From: an uncultured bacterium | Lineage (GTDB): Bacteria > Cyanobacteriota > Vampirovibrionia > Gastranaerophilales > Gastranaerophilaceae | DNA length: 57,660 nt | NCBI GenBank assembly: GCA_949294395.1 | Contig: CASFGU010000020.1 | Span: forward strand, 1-57,660 | Direction: 5' to 3' | In this document: positions 26,944-36,469 of the stretch, piece by piece | How the letters are laid out: each line of letters starts with the position of its first letter | Position numbering within the stretch: position 1 is the stretch's first letter | Translations under genes and position numbers: made by a program | Notes under the pieces: generated by a model | The model's input: the letters and a program-made list of their open reading frames with translations, nothing else | What the model was told of the DNA's origin: nothing | The model's database searches: none

Positions 26944-27801
26944 TTAGAAAGCTGCGGCAGGTTTCTTCTGGGCAGTAGCACCAGGGATAGACTGCCAGTT
27001 GGCTGCCATAATCTTTTTGAAAGATTTCAACGCAGTATCTTCAAGTTCACCAAGTTCTTCAGCTTCCATAATGAGTTCTCTCAAAGGAAGCAGTGCACGC
27101 TGGTCGCGTAGAACACCAAGAGCGGCGGCGGCACCGGCTCTTACCAGCTCGTTTTCGTTACGGTTTTTCATAACATCAATCAAAGCAGGAACTGCTTTTG
27201 TATCATTCAATTTGCCCAGTGAAGTAACCGCATAAATTCTAACGTTTACCCATTCGTCATACAACATATTAATAACTTTATCAACAGCCTTTTTGTTTCC
27301 GATTTCGCCCAGTGCTCTTGTAGCATCACATCTGACGTTAACTTTTTCGTGGTCTAGTGAAGCGATCAACGCATCAGTTGCAACATCACCTATTTCAATA
27401 AGCGCATCTGTAGCGGTAATACAAACCTGCGGGTTTTCATCATTAAGCGCCTCCACCAGAGGTTCCACAACAATTTCACCGCCCAAACGGCCGAGTGCAC
27501 GTGCAGCACGGACTCGAACATCAACGTTTCTGTCCTCTCTTAAAGATTCAATCAGGTGGGTTGTAGCTTTTGAATCGCCGAGTTCGCCGAGAGCTCTTGC
27601 CGCATAAAGACGAACAGAACCATTTTTGTCATGTTTTAATACATCAATTAATGGTTCAACAGCTTTTGAATCACCCATCTCGCCGAGGATACGGGCAGCG
27701 TTGTATCTGACTTTTTCGGAATTGCTTGTTTTTAAGTCTACTAACAATTCGTCAAATGATTTTTTAACCTGTTTTTTCTTACTGTTCACACTAATTGTCA
27801 T
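26944..27801 (-). CDS. HEAT-repeat protein (PBS-lyase-like repeats)
   Basis: About 285 residues with roughly eight 31-residue HEAT-like units, such as VRLYAARALGELGDSKA and VRIYAVTSLGKLNDTKAVPA. ATG 27801 is chosen because GGAGG lies 8 nt upstream; a GTG at 27819 is in frame. The repeats resemble those of phycobilin lyase subunits of Cyanobacteria, but no phycobilisome genes are present, so a general scaffold or adaptor role is likelier. A probable promoter lies 215 bp upstream. Confidence 0.9.
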   Translation of the reverse strand: MTISVNSKKKQVKKSFDELLVDLKTSNSEKVRYNAARILGEMGDSKAVEPLIDVLKHDKNGSVRLYAARALGELGDSKATTHLIESLREDRNVDVRVRAARALGRLGGEIVVEPLVEALNDENPQVCITATDALIEIGDVATDALIASLDHEKVNVRCDATRALGEIGNKKAVDKVINMLYDEWVNVRIYAVTSLGKLNDTKAVPALIDVMKNRNENELVRAGAAAALGVLRDQRALLPLRELIMEAEELGELEDTALKSFKKIMAANWQSIPGATAQKKPAAAF

Positions 27802-28155
27802 TAAATTTTCCTCCGACACTACAATAAAAATTCTACACTACGTATTTATAAAAAATATTTGTAGAAAATTATTGCCTTTTTTCCTTATATATATTAAACA
27901 TTTGTAACATTTACCAGTTTGTCCTTAAGTGTTTGTCGGTGATGTCTTTTGATTTCCGGTTAGTAAGGGGTTATGTCTTTTTACCGTAAATCTCATTAAG
28001 GGTAACACTCACACTTTATACTAATAATATAACATATTTTTCAAACAATTTCTTAATTCATTTATATTATTTATGCAAATTTGATGGTTGTTTTTTTAAC
28101 ATAAAGTTAAATTCAATTATAAGCACATGTTTTTTGTAACATAACTTTACAAATA
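27802..28155 (-). promoter_or_regulatory. Upstream region of the HEAT-repeat gene with a long 5' UTR
   Basis: No gene seen in 350 bases. On the minus strand TTGAAA (28044-28039), 18-bp spacer and TATAAA (28020-28015) make a promoter, giving a leader of about 200 nt before the HEAT-repeat start. The rest, to the histidine kinase stop, is AT-rich with no clear structure. Confidence 0.45.
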
Positions 28156-29814
28156 TTACTTACTACAGATAGTAATAATAAATTCGCTGCCCCTGCCAAC
28201 CTCACTGTTTACAATAATTTTGCCGTTATGCTTTTCAATTATCTTTGCAGAAATCGCTAAGCCCAGTCCGGTGCCGACTCCTACTCCTTTTGTTGTATAA
28301 CCGGCTGTAAAAATTTTATTAATTTCATCTTGAGAAATTCCTTTTCCGGTGTCTTTTACGCTCACAGTCAAAGTTTCGCCCTGATAACTTGTTGTTATTA
28401 TAATTATTCCTTTACCATCAATTGCTTGACAAGCATTGACAAGAATATTGGTAAACACCTGATTCAGCATATTAGGGTAGCATTTTATCAGGGGGAGTTC
28501 CCCGTAATTTTTTATGATTTCAATTCTGTTTTTTGTTTCGTGACGGATTAAATCCAGCGTCAGATCAAGCTCTTTGTTAATATCTGCCTCCTGAAGCTCC
28601 GCCTCATCAAGCCTTACGAACTTTTTAAGAGAGGTAACAATATTGCTAATACGCTGAATTGCCTCGCTGTCAATTCCATTGATTTCCTGCATTATATCTG
28701 CGATTTCAGCTTCTTTAATCTGCGGAATAAGTTTTGCAAAAAGTCCGTTGTTTGATTTAATTGAGGCAACAGGAGTATTGATTTCATGGGCAACTCCGGC
28801 AACCAGCTGGCCGAGAGATGCCATCTTTTCAGAGTTTATAAGCTGAAGCTGGGTTTCTTTCAGTTCTTTGAGCGCATTTTTAAGCTCTTTAACCGTCTGA
28901 ATATTCTTCTGGTAAAGTTCTGCCCTGATAATCGCACTGCCCAGCTGGAATGAAATAGCTTCAAGAATTTCTACTTCCTCACTCAACTCGCGTTTCTGCC
29001 GGCTGAGCAAAACTATCACCCCGAGCAGCTTTTGCAGGTGATAGACCGGAACCACAACACGCATAACCGGCTGTTTAACAGGCGGGGCATCCAGGTATTC
29101 TTTCAGGCAGTGAACAATTGAAATTTTGTTGGATTGAATTGTGCTAAAAGTTTCACTATCAAAAGAAATAGGGGTTGCCGGCACTGCTTTTTTTGCACCG
29201 TAAATTTCCAAAATTTTAAACGATTTGTTTTCAAATTTTGCAAAGTAAGCTTTGTATGCACCAAACATTATTGAAAGCTCCGATAGCGCGGATTGCAAAA
29301 TTTTTGAAATATCCATGGATTCTCTGATTGTGTTTGTAACCTTGTTAATCAGAGCAATCCTTATCGCCTGCGACTGTGCTTTTTGTTTAATGTTCTGCAA
29401 ATCCTCGTTTTCAGCAGCAAGTTTTTTATACTCGGCAAGAAGCTTTTCGTTCTTTTTTTCCTCTTTAGTAAGTTCAGTTTTCGCGCTCACGTCAGAAAAA
29501 AAGAATATTGAATATTTACCTTTTTTTATAACAGTCAAATCGTAATACAGAATTTTATCCCGGCTGTGCTGGTAAGAAACACACGCAAAAAAGTTCTCCT
29601 TACAATTAAGCGCATGATAGATAGGAGAATAGTTTTCAAGGTTTTCACTGTTCAGCGGGCAGATGTCAAAATTTAATTTATGCGAAAACTTTTTTAAATC
29701 AGAAAATCCCGCAAACCATCTTTTAAAGGTGTAATTCTGATAGACAACCTCATATTTGGAGTTTATAATTATTACAGCATCCCTGAACTGATTGAAAATA
29801 TCAAACTTCTTCAT
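28156..29814 (-). CDS. Sensor histidine kinase (PAS-GAF-HisKA-HATPase), cytoplasmic and orphan
   Basis: 552 residues. Residues 1-100 are PAS-like; a coiled coil follows; about 165-315 form a GAF domain; the phosphoacceptor is in LVAGVAHEINTPVAS; the ATPase has NILVNACQAID (N box), VKDTGKGIS (G1) and GTGLGLAI (G2). No membrane segment, so it senses a cytoplasmic signal. No response regulator is adjacent. TTGCCT/TATAAT (29849-29821) ends 6 nt before the ATG: predicted leaderless. Confidence 0.92.
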   Translation of the reverse strand: MKKFDIFNQFRDAVIIINSKYEVVYQNYTFKRWFAGFSDLKKFSHKLNFDICPLNSENLENYSPIYHALNCKENFFACVSYQHSRDKILYYDLTVIKKGKYSIFFFSDVSAKTELTKEEKKNEKLLAEYKKLAAENEDLQNIKQKAQSQAIRIALINKVTNTIRESMDISKILQSALSELSIMFGAYKAYFAKFENKSFKILEIYGAKKAVPATPISFDSETFSTIQSNKISIVHCLKEYLDAPPVKQPVMRVVVPVYHLQKLLGVIVLLSRQKRELSEEVEILEAISFQLGSAIIRAELYQKNIQTVKELKNALKELKETQLQLINSEKMASLGQLVAGVAHEINTPVASIKSNNGLFAKLIPQIKEAEIADIMQEINGIDSEAIQRISNIVTSLKKFVRLDEAELQEADINKELDLTLDLIRHETKNRIEIIKNYGELPLIKCYPNMLNQVFTNILVNACQAIDGKGIIIITTSYQGETLTVSVKDTGKGISQDEINKIFTAGYTTKGVGVGTGLGLAISAKIIEKHNGKIIVNSEVGRGSEFIITICSK

Positions 29815-29896
29815 AATAATATTATAGTTTGTGCGCGTAGAACAGGCAATTTGTAAAACTTGCTTAACCCGCAGCGCACAATCTAAGCTTCATTAA

Positions 29897-30757
29897 TTAA
29901 AGAACTAAATCAAAACACAAGTTTTCGACAATAGTCTGGATATTCATATTCAGTTTTAATTCCTTTTTTGCCTTTTCAACGGAATTTATATCATGCAAAA
30001 GTTTAATCTTGAGGGGACAGTTTTCAAGATTAGACTTCAAAAGCTCTGTCATATAATTCTGCATCTGATTAAAAACAATTGACGCATCATTTTCTTTTGT
30101 AAGATTTAGTATCCCGTCATTCAGGTCAAGAACCTGATTTCTCTCAAGCGACAGGTAGCCGTCCATTGTTTCCTTAACAAGAGAAAAATCTCTGTCCTCC
30201 TCTTTAAACGAAGGCACAAAAAAGCATTGCGCACGTGAAACTATTGTAGAAATCATATCCGTTTTATCGTTTGTCAGAAAGAAAAAAGTCGTTCCCGCAG
30301 GCGGCTCTTCAAAAGTTTTCAATAATGCGTTTGCCGTAGGTTCCTGAAAATTATTTTCGTTAAGTCCGCAAACATTTCCGTCTTTGTCTTTGTCGCAGAA
30401 AATTAAAACTCTGTGATAATCAGAACTGACAAGCAGATCATTTTTAATCATTCTTGCCTGATCAATTGAGATAACCTGTTTGGAATCATCATTTGCCGGT
30501 TTGTTGTCAACTTTTGAAACAGTCATCACAGCCGGATGAGTGTTTTCTCTAATCCAGCGGCAATTAAGACAGTTGCATTCCGGAGTATGATCTCCCGTAC
30601 AATTCAACATACGCGCAATTTCCAGAGCAAGCGCGTACTGTGCGGGAATATCTGTTCCGTAAAAAAGAATACAGTGCGCAATATTTTTATCCGGATTGTT
30701 AATTCCTGCGGAAAAATATTTCATCAAAAAAGGGTACTGTTTATCTAAAGAAAGCAT
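29897..30757 (-). CDS. holB: DNA polymerase III delta' subunit
   Basis: 286 residues. An AAA+ clamp-loader subunit with the zinc-binding Cys cluster CTGDHTPECNCLNC and the SRAQ motif (SRC-type arginine finger). The P-loop position lacks the catalytic Lys, as expected for delta'. FEEPPAGTTFFFLTN matches the family. It overlaps holA by 17 nt; this adjacency suggests co-expression of two clamp-loader parts. Confidence 0.9.
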   Translation of the reverse strand: MLSLDKQYPFLMKYFSAGINNPDKNIAHCILFYGTDIPAQYALALEIARMLNCTGDHTPECNCLNCRWIRENTHPAVMTVSKVDNKPANDDSKQVISIDQARMIKNDLLVSSDYHRVLIFCDKDKDGNVCGLNENNFQEPTANALLKTFEEPPAGTTFFFLTNDKTDMISTIVSRAQCFFVPSFKEEDRDFSLVKETMDGYLSLERNQVLDLNDGILNLTKENDASIVFNQMQNYMTELLKSNLENCPLKIKLLHDINSVEKAKKELKLNMNIQTIVENLCFDLVL

Positions 30758-31697
30758 TTTCGACCTCCGCTTCCGGATTCTGTGAAAGACCGGCTTTAAT
30801 TTTGTACTCGGCTTCCGTAATATTTTTCTTAAGTTTTACTAAATCTTTTAAATTAGTTTTTTTCAGTTTCTGCAGTGTAAGCTTCACCACATATTCGTGC
30901 TGGCCTGTCAGCCGCGAAAGTTCAAACGGGGAGCAGGAAGAAGATTTTGCCTTTAGAATTATCCATCTTCTCACCATTGTCTGCAGGGTGGAAACTATCT
31001 CCAGACAATACTTTTTGTCCAGAAGTTTTCTGTATTCTTTAAGCGCTTTATCCTTTTCTCCTTCCATCAGGTAATCCGAAAACGCAAACAAATCCTCATT
31101 AGAAACACAAACCTCCCTAACCATCTCCCCTGTGACAAGTCCTTCCGGATATGCCATTAGCTGGAGTTTGTCAAGTTCGGTATCAAGCTGACGGAGATTA
31201 TTTCCTATCTGCGTAATCATTGCAGTAAGAGCCTCCGGCGACATTTTCAGACCTTTTGACTTTGCATCTTTTTTAATCCAATCTTCAAGTTCGGCAGTTT
31301 TATAAGACGGAATTACGGCAAACTCTTTCGCGTTATATTTTGAAAGTGTTTTAAAAAACTTTTTACGGGAATCGAGTTTCTTGCCCTCGTCTCTCGGAAG
31401 CTGTGCCACAAAAACAATATCTAAATTTTCATCATTATTTTCAAGCGCCGCGGCAATTTCTTTTATTTCTTTATCGTCAAAAGTTTTTGAGAAATAATTA
31501 TAGCAGTCTATCACAATAAGCATTTTGCCGAACATCATTGGCTGAGTTCTGAGTATTGAAATCAAATCCGGAAATTTCGGGTTGTCATAGGTTTTGAAAC
31601 TCATTTCAAGAAAATTCTTATCAAGACCTTTTTTGAGTTTGTCTATTTCTTTTTCTATATTAAAATCTTCTTCACCGTAGAAAAAATATACTGCCAT
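30741..31697 (-). CDS. holA: DNA polymerase III delta subunit
   Basis: 318 residues from ATG 31697. AVYFFYGEEDFNIEKEIDKL begins the delta clamp-loader wrench fold and GNNLRQLDTELDKLQLMAY is the conserved HolA helix. It opens the beta clamp together with delta'. The frame extends to 31757, but TATAAT (31709-31704) lies 6 nt before the chosen ATG, giving a leaderless mRNA. It overlaps holB by 17 nt. Confidence 0.9.
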   Translation of the reverse strand: MAVYFFYGEEDFNIEKEIDKLKKGLDKNFLEMSFKTYDNPKFPDLISILRTQPMMFGKMLIVIDCYNYFSKTFDDKEIKEIAAALENNDENLDIVFVAQLPRDEGKKLDSRKKFFKTLSKYNAKEFAVIPSYKTAELEDWIKKDAKSKGLKMSPEALTAMITQIGNNLRQLDTELDKLQLMAYPEGLVTGEMVREVCVSNEDLFAFSDYLMEGEKDKALKEYRKLLDKKYCLEIVSTLQTMVRRWIILKAKSSSCSPFELSRLTGQHEYVVKLTLQKLKKTNLKDLVKLKKNITEAEYKIKAGLSQNPEAEVENAFFR

Positions 31698-31853
31698 AGT
31701 AAAATTATACAACAAACCGGTAATATTGTTACAGGAAGGTAAGAAATAAATAAGCAATAAAAAATGTAAAAATTTCTAAAATATTTCACAGGAGATTTGT
31801 TTGTCATATTATATAAATACAGACTTTAATTTAATAAGAAGGGGAAAAAGAGG

Positions 31854-32807
31854 ATGACAAAAAACAGAATTGGAATTGATGTCGGCGGAACAAACGTAAA
31901 GATTGCCCTTGTCACAAGCGACGGCAAAATTACATATTCAAATTCAGTTCCGACACGTGCGGAAATGGGTTACGAATACACAGTTAATAATATTAAGCAG
32001 GCAATATATGATTTGATGAAAGAAACTAAAACTTCATCAAAAGATATTCAGGGAATAGGTTTTGGATTTCCGGGGCAAGTTGATTACAAAGCTGGAGTTG
32101 TAAGAAATGCACCGAATATTCCGGGCTGGGTTGATGTTCCTATAGCTCAGATGATAGAAAGTGAATTTCATATTCCGACACGCGTTGACAACGATGTAAG
32201 ATGTGCGGCACTCGGGGAATTAAACTTCGGAGCAGGCAAGGGGTGTGAAAACTTAATCTGTATTACAGTCGGCACAGGTATCGGTTCCGGGCTTATTGTG
32301 AACGGAAAACTTGTCCGCGGAGCCTCAAATGCTGCCGGTGAAATCGGTCATATAAAACTCCAGATTCATGACGGCCCTATTTGCGGCTGCGGAGATACCG
32401 GCTGTCTGGAAGCTTTTGCCTCGGGGCCTTCTATTGTTGCAATGGCAGAAGAATATATTAAAGGCGGAAAGTCCACAAAGTTCAGAGAAATGGCAAACGG
32501 CGGAGCAATTACTCCGTATATAGTATGCGAAGCCGCCAAAGCCGGAGATCCGGTTGCGAAAAGAATTTTCACAATTACAGGTGAATACATCGGTATAGGA
32601 ATGGCAAGCGTTGTAAACCTTCTCAATCCTGAAAGAATTATTGTGGGCGGCGGTGTTGCGGATTCAGGCGACCTGCTTCTCGCTCCTCTCAAAGAAACAC
32701 TCAAAAAACGCGCAATGAAGAGTGCGGGCGAAACTGTAGAAGTTGTTCCGGCACAGCTCGGAAACACAGCAGGAGTTATCGGCGCAAGCTTACTTATCGA
32801 AAGTTAA
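31854..32807 (+). CDS. ROK-family sugar kinase (glucokinase-like)
   Basis: 317 residues. IGIDVGGTNVKIAL is the ATP-binding start and CGCGDTGCLEAFASG is the ROK zinc motif; GNGIGSGLI-type phosphate-2 appears as TVGTGIGSGLI. It phosphorylates glucose or another hexose with ATP. The RBS GAAGGGGAAAAAG is close to the ATG. A terminator follows. Substrate specificity is not certain. Confidence 0.9.
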   Translation: MTKNRIGIDVGGTNVKIALVTSDGKITYSNSVPTRAEMGYEYTVNNIKQAIYDLMKETKTSSKDIQGIGFGFPGQVDYKAGVVRNAPNIPGWVDVPIAQMIESEFHIPTRVDNDVRCAALGELNFGAGKGCENLICITVGTGIGSGLIVNGKLVRGASNAAGEIGHIKLQIHDGPICGCGDTGCLEAFASGPSIVAMAEEYIKGGKSTKFREMANGGAITPYIVCEAAKAGDPVAKRIFTITGEYIGIGMASVVNLLNPERIIVGGGVADSGDLLLAPLKETLKKRAMKSAGETVEVVPAQLGNTAGVIGASLLIES

Positions 32808-32834
32808 AAAAAGGAGGCTGATGCCTCCTTTTTT
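32806..32834. terminator. Terminator after the ROK kinase
   Basis: AAAAAGGAGGC-TGAT-GCCTCCTTTTT. It can also serve the convergent gene at 32833. Confidence 0.9.
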
Positions 32835-33345
32835 AATACATATAAATACCTGACTTATGTGTTTCCATCTTTCTGTTAAAAGTTTCATATTCTAAATGCT
32901 GCCTGCCTTTAACGTCATTTATGTCCTCTAGAACGGTTTTAGTTTCTTTTTTTAATTTCCCGTCTTTATCATATTCTTTTTTTATAACAACATCATCATA
33001 ACCGTCACCATCATTATCAATAAAAGTTGAGGAGGAGGCATTTATATCGAATTCAGGGTTAGCCTGAACATGTGAAGTTACTGAATAAATATCTTCTTTT
33101 CCGTCGCCATTAACATCTTTATAAACAATTTCTTTCCTCAAATTGTTATCTTTATCATACTGTTTTTCGATTTTAGAACCGTCGTCGTTAATTTCGGTAA
33201 CAATTTTTTTAGGGCCAAAACCGAAAATCCCGCCATGCTAATTTACTTGGGAAGAAATACTTAAATCAGTCTTTGCTGTTTCTCTTTTTTGAACCCCTGT
33301 ACTGTTAGGCTTTCCTCCAAAATTTTCAATTGATAAAAAACTCAT
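32833..33345 (-). pseudogene. Ca-binding-repeat protein gene interrupted by an in-frame TAG
   Basis: ATG 33345, preceded by AAAGGAG, opens a frame MSFLSIENFGGKPNSTGVQK that reaches TAG at 33240-33238 after 35 codons. The same frame then continues without a stop to 32833. It covers EIVYKDVNGDGKEDIYSV and IDNDGDGYDDVVIKK, two DxNxDGxxD-type calcium-binding loops. A single C-to-T change in CAG (giving VN-Q-HGG) would explain it. Alternatives are a sequencing error, TAG readthrough or restart downstream (ATG at 33141). The start resembles other Gastranaerophilales short proteins. Confidence 0.6.
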
Positions 33346-33435
33346 AATAATCTCCTTTCGTGCTTTTTAAAATCCGCCTGTCAGATACTTTTAATAAAAA
33401 TTTCTGCCCGAAAAGATTGCTATACCGCCACCCCA

Positions 33436-33455
33436 TCCTATCCTATCCTATCCTA
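33436..33455. repeat. Pentanucleotide microsatellite (TCCTA)4
   Basis: Four perfect tandem TCCTA units, about 90 bp upstream of the start of the interrupted Ca-binding gene, in its probable 5' region. Confidence 0.8.
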
Positions 33456-33553
33456 TCTCAGAGTATAATTGAATTTCAGACACTTTTAAATTCAACTTTA
33501 CATTTTGTTACAAAGAGCATCAGGAATTTTTGTCAGGCAAACATGCCGGAACA

Positions 33554-33602
33554 GATGTTTTAAACGACAGCGGGTGCCGATGGGAGCGTGTTAAAAAGAT
33601 TT
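33554..33602 (+). repeat. Core-hairpin repeat, degenerate copy 5
   Basis: Retains AACGACAGCGGG...GGGAGCGTGTT, with short arms GATGTTTT / AAAAAGATT. Shorter and more diverged than the other copies. Its right edge overlaps the end of nagZ. Confidence 0.4.
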
Positions 33603-34550
33603 CAAGTGCATAATTTTTTCGTAAGATTTTTCAATTTTTTCAGAAAGCTCAGTATCAGTTCTGGCTTTTTCTGAAATTTTTTCAATTGCATCAATCACAT
33701 CCGGCGTGGAATTTCTGTGGATAAACATATTTAATCCGGCGCGGATTCCTTTTTCGATTGCTGTTGCAATCCCGAATTGCGAAACACCTTTCATCATCAT
33801 ATCATCGGAAATTATAACTCCGTCAAAACCAAGAGTATCGCGCAAATACGAAAGCGCGGTTTTGCTTAAACTTGCAGGGATTATCTCTTTATCAAAACAT
33901 GTGCAGTGAAGGTGCGCTGCCATAATCAGTTCAATGCCGTCTTTTACTGCTGCGGCAAAAGGTTTTATGTGGGTTCTCTCCATCTCCTCAAGGCTCAGGT
34001 CAATACGGGGAAGCGTCAGGTGGCTGTCCGCATCAGCATCCCCGTGTCCAGGATAATGCTTTGCACATGGTATAATCCCGCTTTCGCGGTAAGTTTCAGT
34101 GACAATTCTCCCTGCCTTAATCACGCTGTCCGCATTATCAGAAAAAGCCCGCTCACCTATAATAGGATTAGAAGAATTTGTGTTCACGTCAAGGCAGGGC
34201 GCAAAATTAAGATTTACCCCGTAACTTTTAAGCTCCAGCGCAATCTCTTTTGTCTGCTCCTTTAAAAATTCCTCACCTTTTTCAAAGGCAAACTTCGCAG
34301 ATAAATATTTTTTGCCGTTATGAATATTTTCGGTTCTCTCAACCCTGCCGCCCTCCTGATCAATAGAGAGAAACGGGGGAACTTTTGCGAAACTTTTTAT
34401 TTCTGATGTCAACTCACGGAATTGTCCGGCTGTTTGAATATCTTTTGTAAAAAATATCACCCCGCCGAGTCCTTCCGTAAGCGCTTTTTTATACCCTCCG
34501 CCCTCAAGCCCGAGGATAAACATTTGATAAAGTTTTTCTCTAATATTCAT
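33591..34550 (-). CDS. nagZ: Beta-N-acetylhexosaminidase NagZ-like (GH3)
   Basis: 319 residues, a single TIM-barrel GH3 domain. SIDQEGGRVER, KHYPGHGDADADSH (catalytic His/Asp loop of NagZ) and the nucleophile Asp in ISDDMMMKGV are present. It removes GlcNAc from muropeptides during cell-wall recycling in the cytoplasm. No signal peptide. A weak GAGAAA precedes the ATG, 30 nt after the upstream gene's stop, so it is probably in that operon. Confidence 0.92.
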   Translation of the reverse strand: MNIREKLYQMFILGLEGGGYKKALTEGLGGVIFFTKDIQTAGQFRELTSEIKSFAKVPPFLSIDQEGGRVERTENIHNGKKYLSAKFAFEKGEEFLKEQTKEIALELKSYGVNLNFAPCLDVNTNSSNPIIGERAFSDNADSVIKAGRIVTETYRESGIIPCAKHYPGHGDADADSHLTLPRIDLSLEEMERTHIKPFAAAVKDGIELIMAAHLHCTCFDKEIIPASLSKTALSYLRDTLGFDGVIISDDMMMKGVSQFGIATAIEKGIRAGLNMFIHRNSTPDVIDAIEKISEKARTDTELSEKIEKSYEKIMHLKSF

Positions 34551-34580
34551 AAAATTTCTCTACCCGTGTGCGCTGTAAGC

Positions 34581-35165
34581 TTATAAAATGTCACAGTACA
34601 GACCGTAAAGTTCTGTAAGTTTTCCGCTTTCGACAACCTCCTCAATTTTTTCAAAAACAGGTTTGGCACTTTCTGCTGTCAGAAGTTTCACAGATGCCGG
34701 AAGCTTTATATCATCTGTAGTTTTTAATTCGGTAAAGCCTTTGTTTTCAGTTAAAAATTCTTTGTATGCTTCAAGAATTTTCAGGTATTTTTCATCAATT
34801 TCGTAATCTTTCCCGAGATAATACTTCACGTCTTTTTTAAACTGTGCAAGGTAAGAGTAGACAAAATCCACTTCGGAAACAGTTTCCGCTTCGTTGTATT
34901 CTCCTCCGCAGCAGAAGTTGCCGAGTACAGGTTTGTTATCCAGAGTCTTAATAGCATCCGCCCATAGAATACATCCCAGATAAAACGCTATATAATCATC
35001 AACAAGCACCTTAATCTTCGGGTAAAACATCTTAAACTGGTTTTTCTTCTGCCCGAAATTTCTAAACCTGCTGAGAGTTCCGTAAACGTATTCAATATTA
35101 GGGATTATTGCTGAAATATGCGCTACAAATCCCGGATCAAACTGTACTCCGTCATCAAAATTCAT
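34581..35165 (-). CDS. Hypothetical protein
   Basis: 194 residues, unrecognised. Acidic and helical, with aromatic-rich segments (VLVDDYIAFYLGCILWADAI) and a GNFCCGGEYNEAE loop. No signal peptide or clear membrane helix. AAGGAG lies before the ATG. It sits 12 nt after the stop of the secreted hydrolase-like gene and 30 nt before nagZ, so the three probably form an operon. Confidence 0.7.
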   Translation of the reverse strand: MNFDDGVQFDPGFVAHISAIIPNIEYVYGTLSRFRNFGQKKNQFKMFYPKIKVLVDDYIAFYLGCILWADAIKTLDNKPVLGNFCCGGEYNEAETVSEVDFVYSYLAQFKKDVKYYLGKDYEIDEKYLKILEAYKEFLTENKGFTELKTTDDIKLPASVKLLTAESAKPVFEKIEEVVESGKLTELYGLYCDIL

Positions 35166-35177
35166 TATCTTATCTCC

Positions 35178-36371
35178 TTATAAATCAGATGTGTATTTGC
35201 GTTTGTTCAATAACTTTTGCTGAAAATCTTTATCGTACAGAAATTTATATCCTGTCACATAAGATTTTGCAACCTCTTTTGAAAAAACTCTGCATGCAGA
35301 CCAGTAAGAGGTATGCGCCAGCAGGAATGTTCTCTTGCTCCATACTGTAGAATTGTCAAAAACAAATCCTTTCGGTTCGTTCAGATTAATTTTCGCCTTA
35401 GCTTCCATATCCTCAAGCGTTAAGTTCTGGGTGGACGGATACCCCATCGGATCTTCCTTAAAGTTTACGGTCAGCAGGAAAAGTCCGTCCTCGATAATAT
35501 TTTTAAGCAAAAATTTGTTATAATAAGTGAGTTCGTAATCTGGATCTGCAAGGTCGGAATAAAAAAGCACCAGCGGACTTGCAAAATTTACAACCCCCAT
35601 AAGAACACCCTGCGGCACACAGGCATTTTCCGTTGCTTCATTTAATTTCAGGTAATTCTTTTTAAAAGTTTCCGGATTATTGTCAACACGCAGATGTCCG
35701 TCAGATGTCACTGCCCCCAGTTGTGCCTTATAAAGCGCAGAGATACAGGTGTTATTCATCGGATTTTCTGCAACAAAAATTTTTATATCTTCACTGACCG
35801 CAACAGCATCAAACAAAGCTTTTACATCAATATACCTTAGTTTGTTAAACAAATATTCATATGTAATAAAACTTCCCGCAGAGTAACCGTAAAGCACAAC
35901 TTTATTCCCTTTAGCAGCTTCTGCCTTTACGGTTTCGTTCAAATCATCCAGAATAGGAAGCATGTGATGGGATTTCTGCACCCAGATAGCATCGTGTAAA
36001 AATCCTGCAATCAAAGACCTGACACCGTAAGCAATCGTAGGACTGAAAGCTTTTGATATATCAAGCTGATGCTCTACAAATTCAAGATCAGTCTTACTCT
36101 TATCCCCCCAGAAAAAAATCACCGGCTTTTCATTAATTGAATACCCGCCGTCCTTCAGAAAAAGGTGATAGGCTTCTTCATTTTTCACAAAGCTTTCCCG
36201 CATTTTAGGATGAAGCTTATTCACACCTTCTTCAAACCAGTTTTTCATTTTTTCATCATTGTTGTTTGAACCGTTGATGTAAATAAAACTAATGTTTCCC
36301 TGTGCAGGAGTAATATTCTGGAGCAGCAAAAATGCCGCAAACATAATTAAAATCTTTTTCATAAAAAACAT
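35178..36371 (-). CDS. Predicted secreted alpha/beta-hydrolase-like protein
   Basis: 397 residues (a second ATG three codons in, at 36362, may be the true start). The N terminus MKKILIMFAAFLLLQNITPA is a Sec signal peptide. GYSAGSFITYEY has the G-x-S-x-G nucleophile elbow of esterases and lipases, and SFIYINGSNN may hold the oxyanion loop. The rest does not match a named family I recognise. Likely periplasmic or exported esterase-type enzyme; the substrate is unknown. Confidence 0.65.
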   Translation of the reverse strand: MFFMKKILIMFAAFLLLQNITPAQGNISFIYINGSNNNDEKMKNWFEEGVNKLHPKMRESFVKNEEAYHLFLKDGGYSINEKPVIFFWGDKSKTDLEFVEHQLDISKAFSPTIAYGVRSLIAGFLHDAIWVQKSHHMLPILDDLNETVKAEAAKGNKVVLYGYSAGSFITYEYLFNKLRYIDVKALFDAVAVSEDIKIFVAENPMNNTCISALYKAQLGAVTSDGHLRVDNNPETFKKNYLKLNEATENACVPQGVLMGVVNFASPLVLFYSDLADPDYELTYYNKFLLKNIIEDGLFLLTVNFKEDPMGYPSTQNLTLEDMEAKAKINLNEPKGFVFDNSTVWSKRTFLLAHTSYWSACRVFSKEVAKSYVTGYKFLYDKDFQQKLLNKRKYTSDL

Positions 36372-36469
36372 TTTACCACATAAAACCTGACGCCGGCAAT
36401 AATTTAACAGAACAAAATACCCGCAGCATTGTTTCGGGGCTGCGGATATTTATATCTTTTTTAAAAAAC

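Noticed and set aside
26944-27801. Phycobilisome lyase subunit (CpcE-like)
   Set aside because: The HEAT-like repeats are similar, but no phycobiliprotein or other photosynthesis gene is present, so only the repeat fold is supported.
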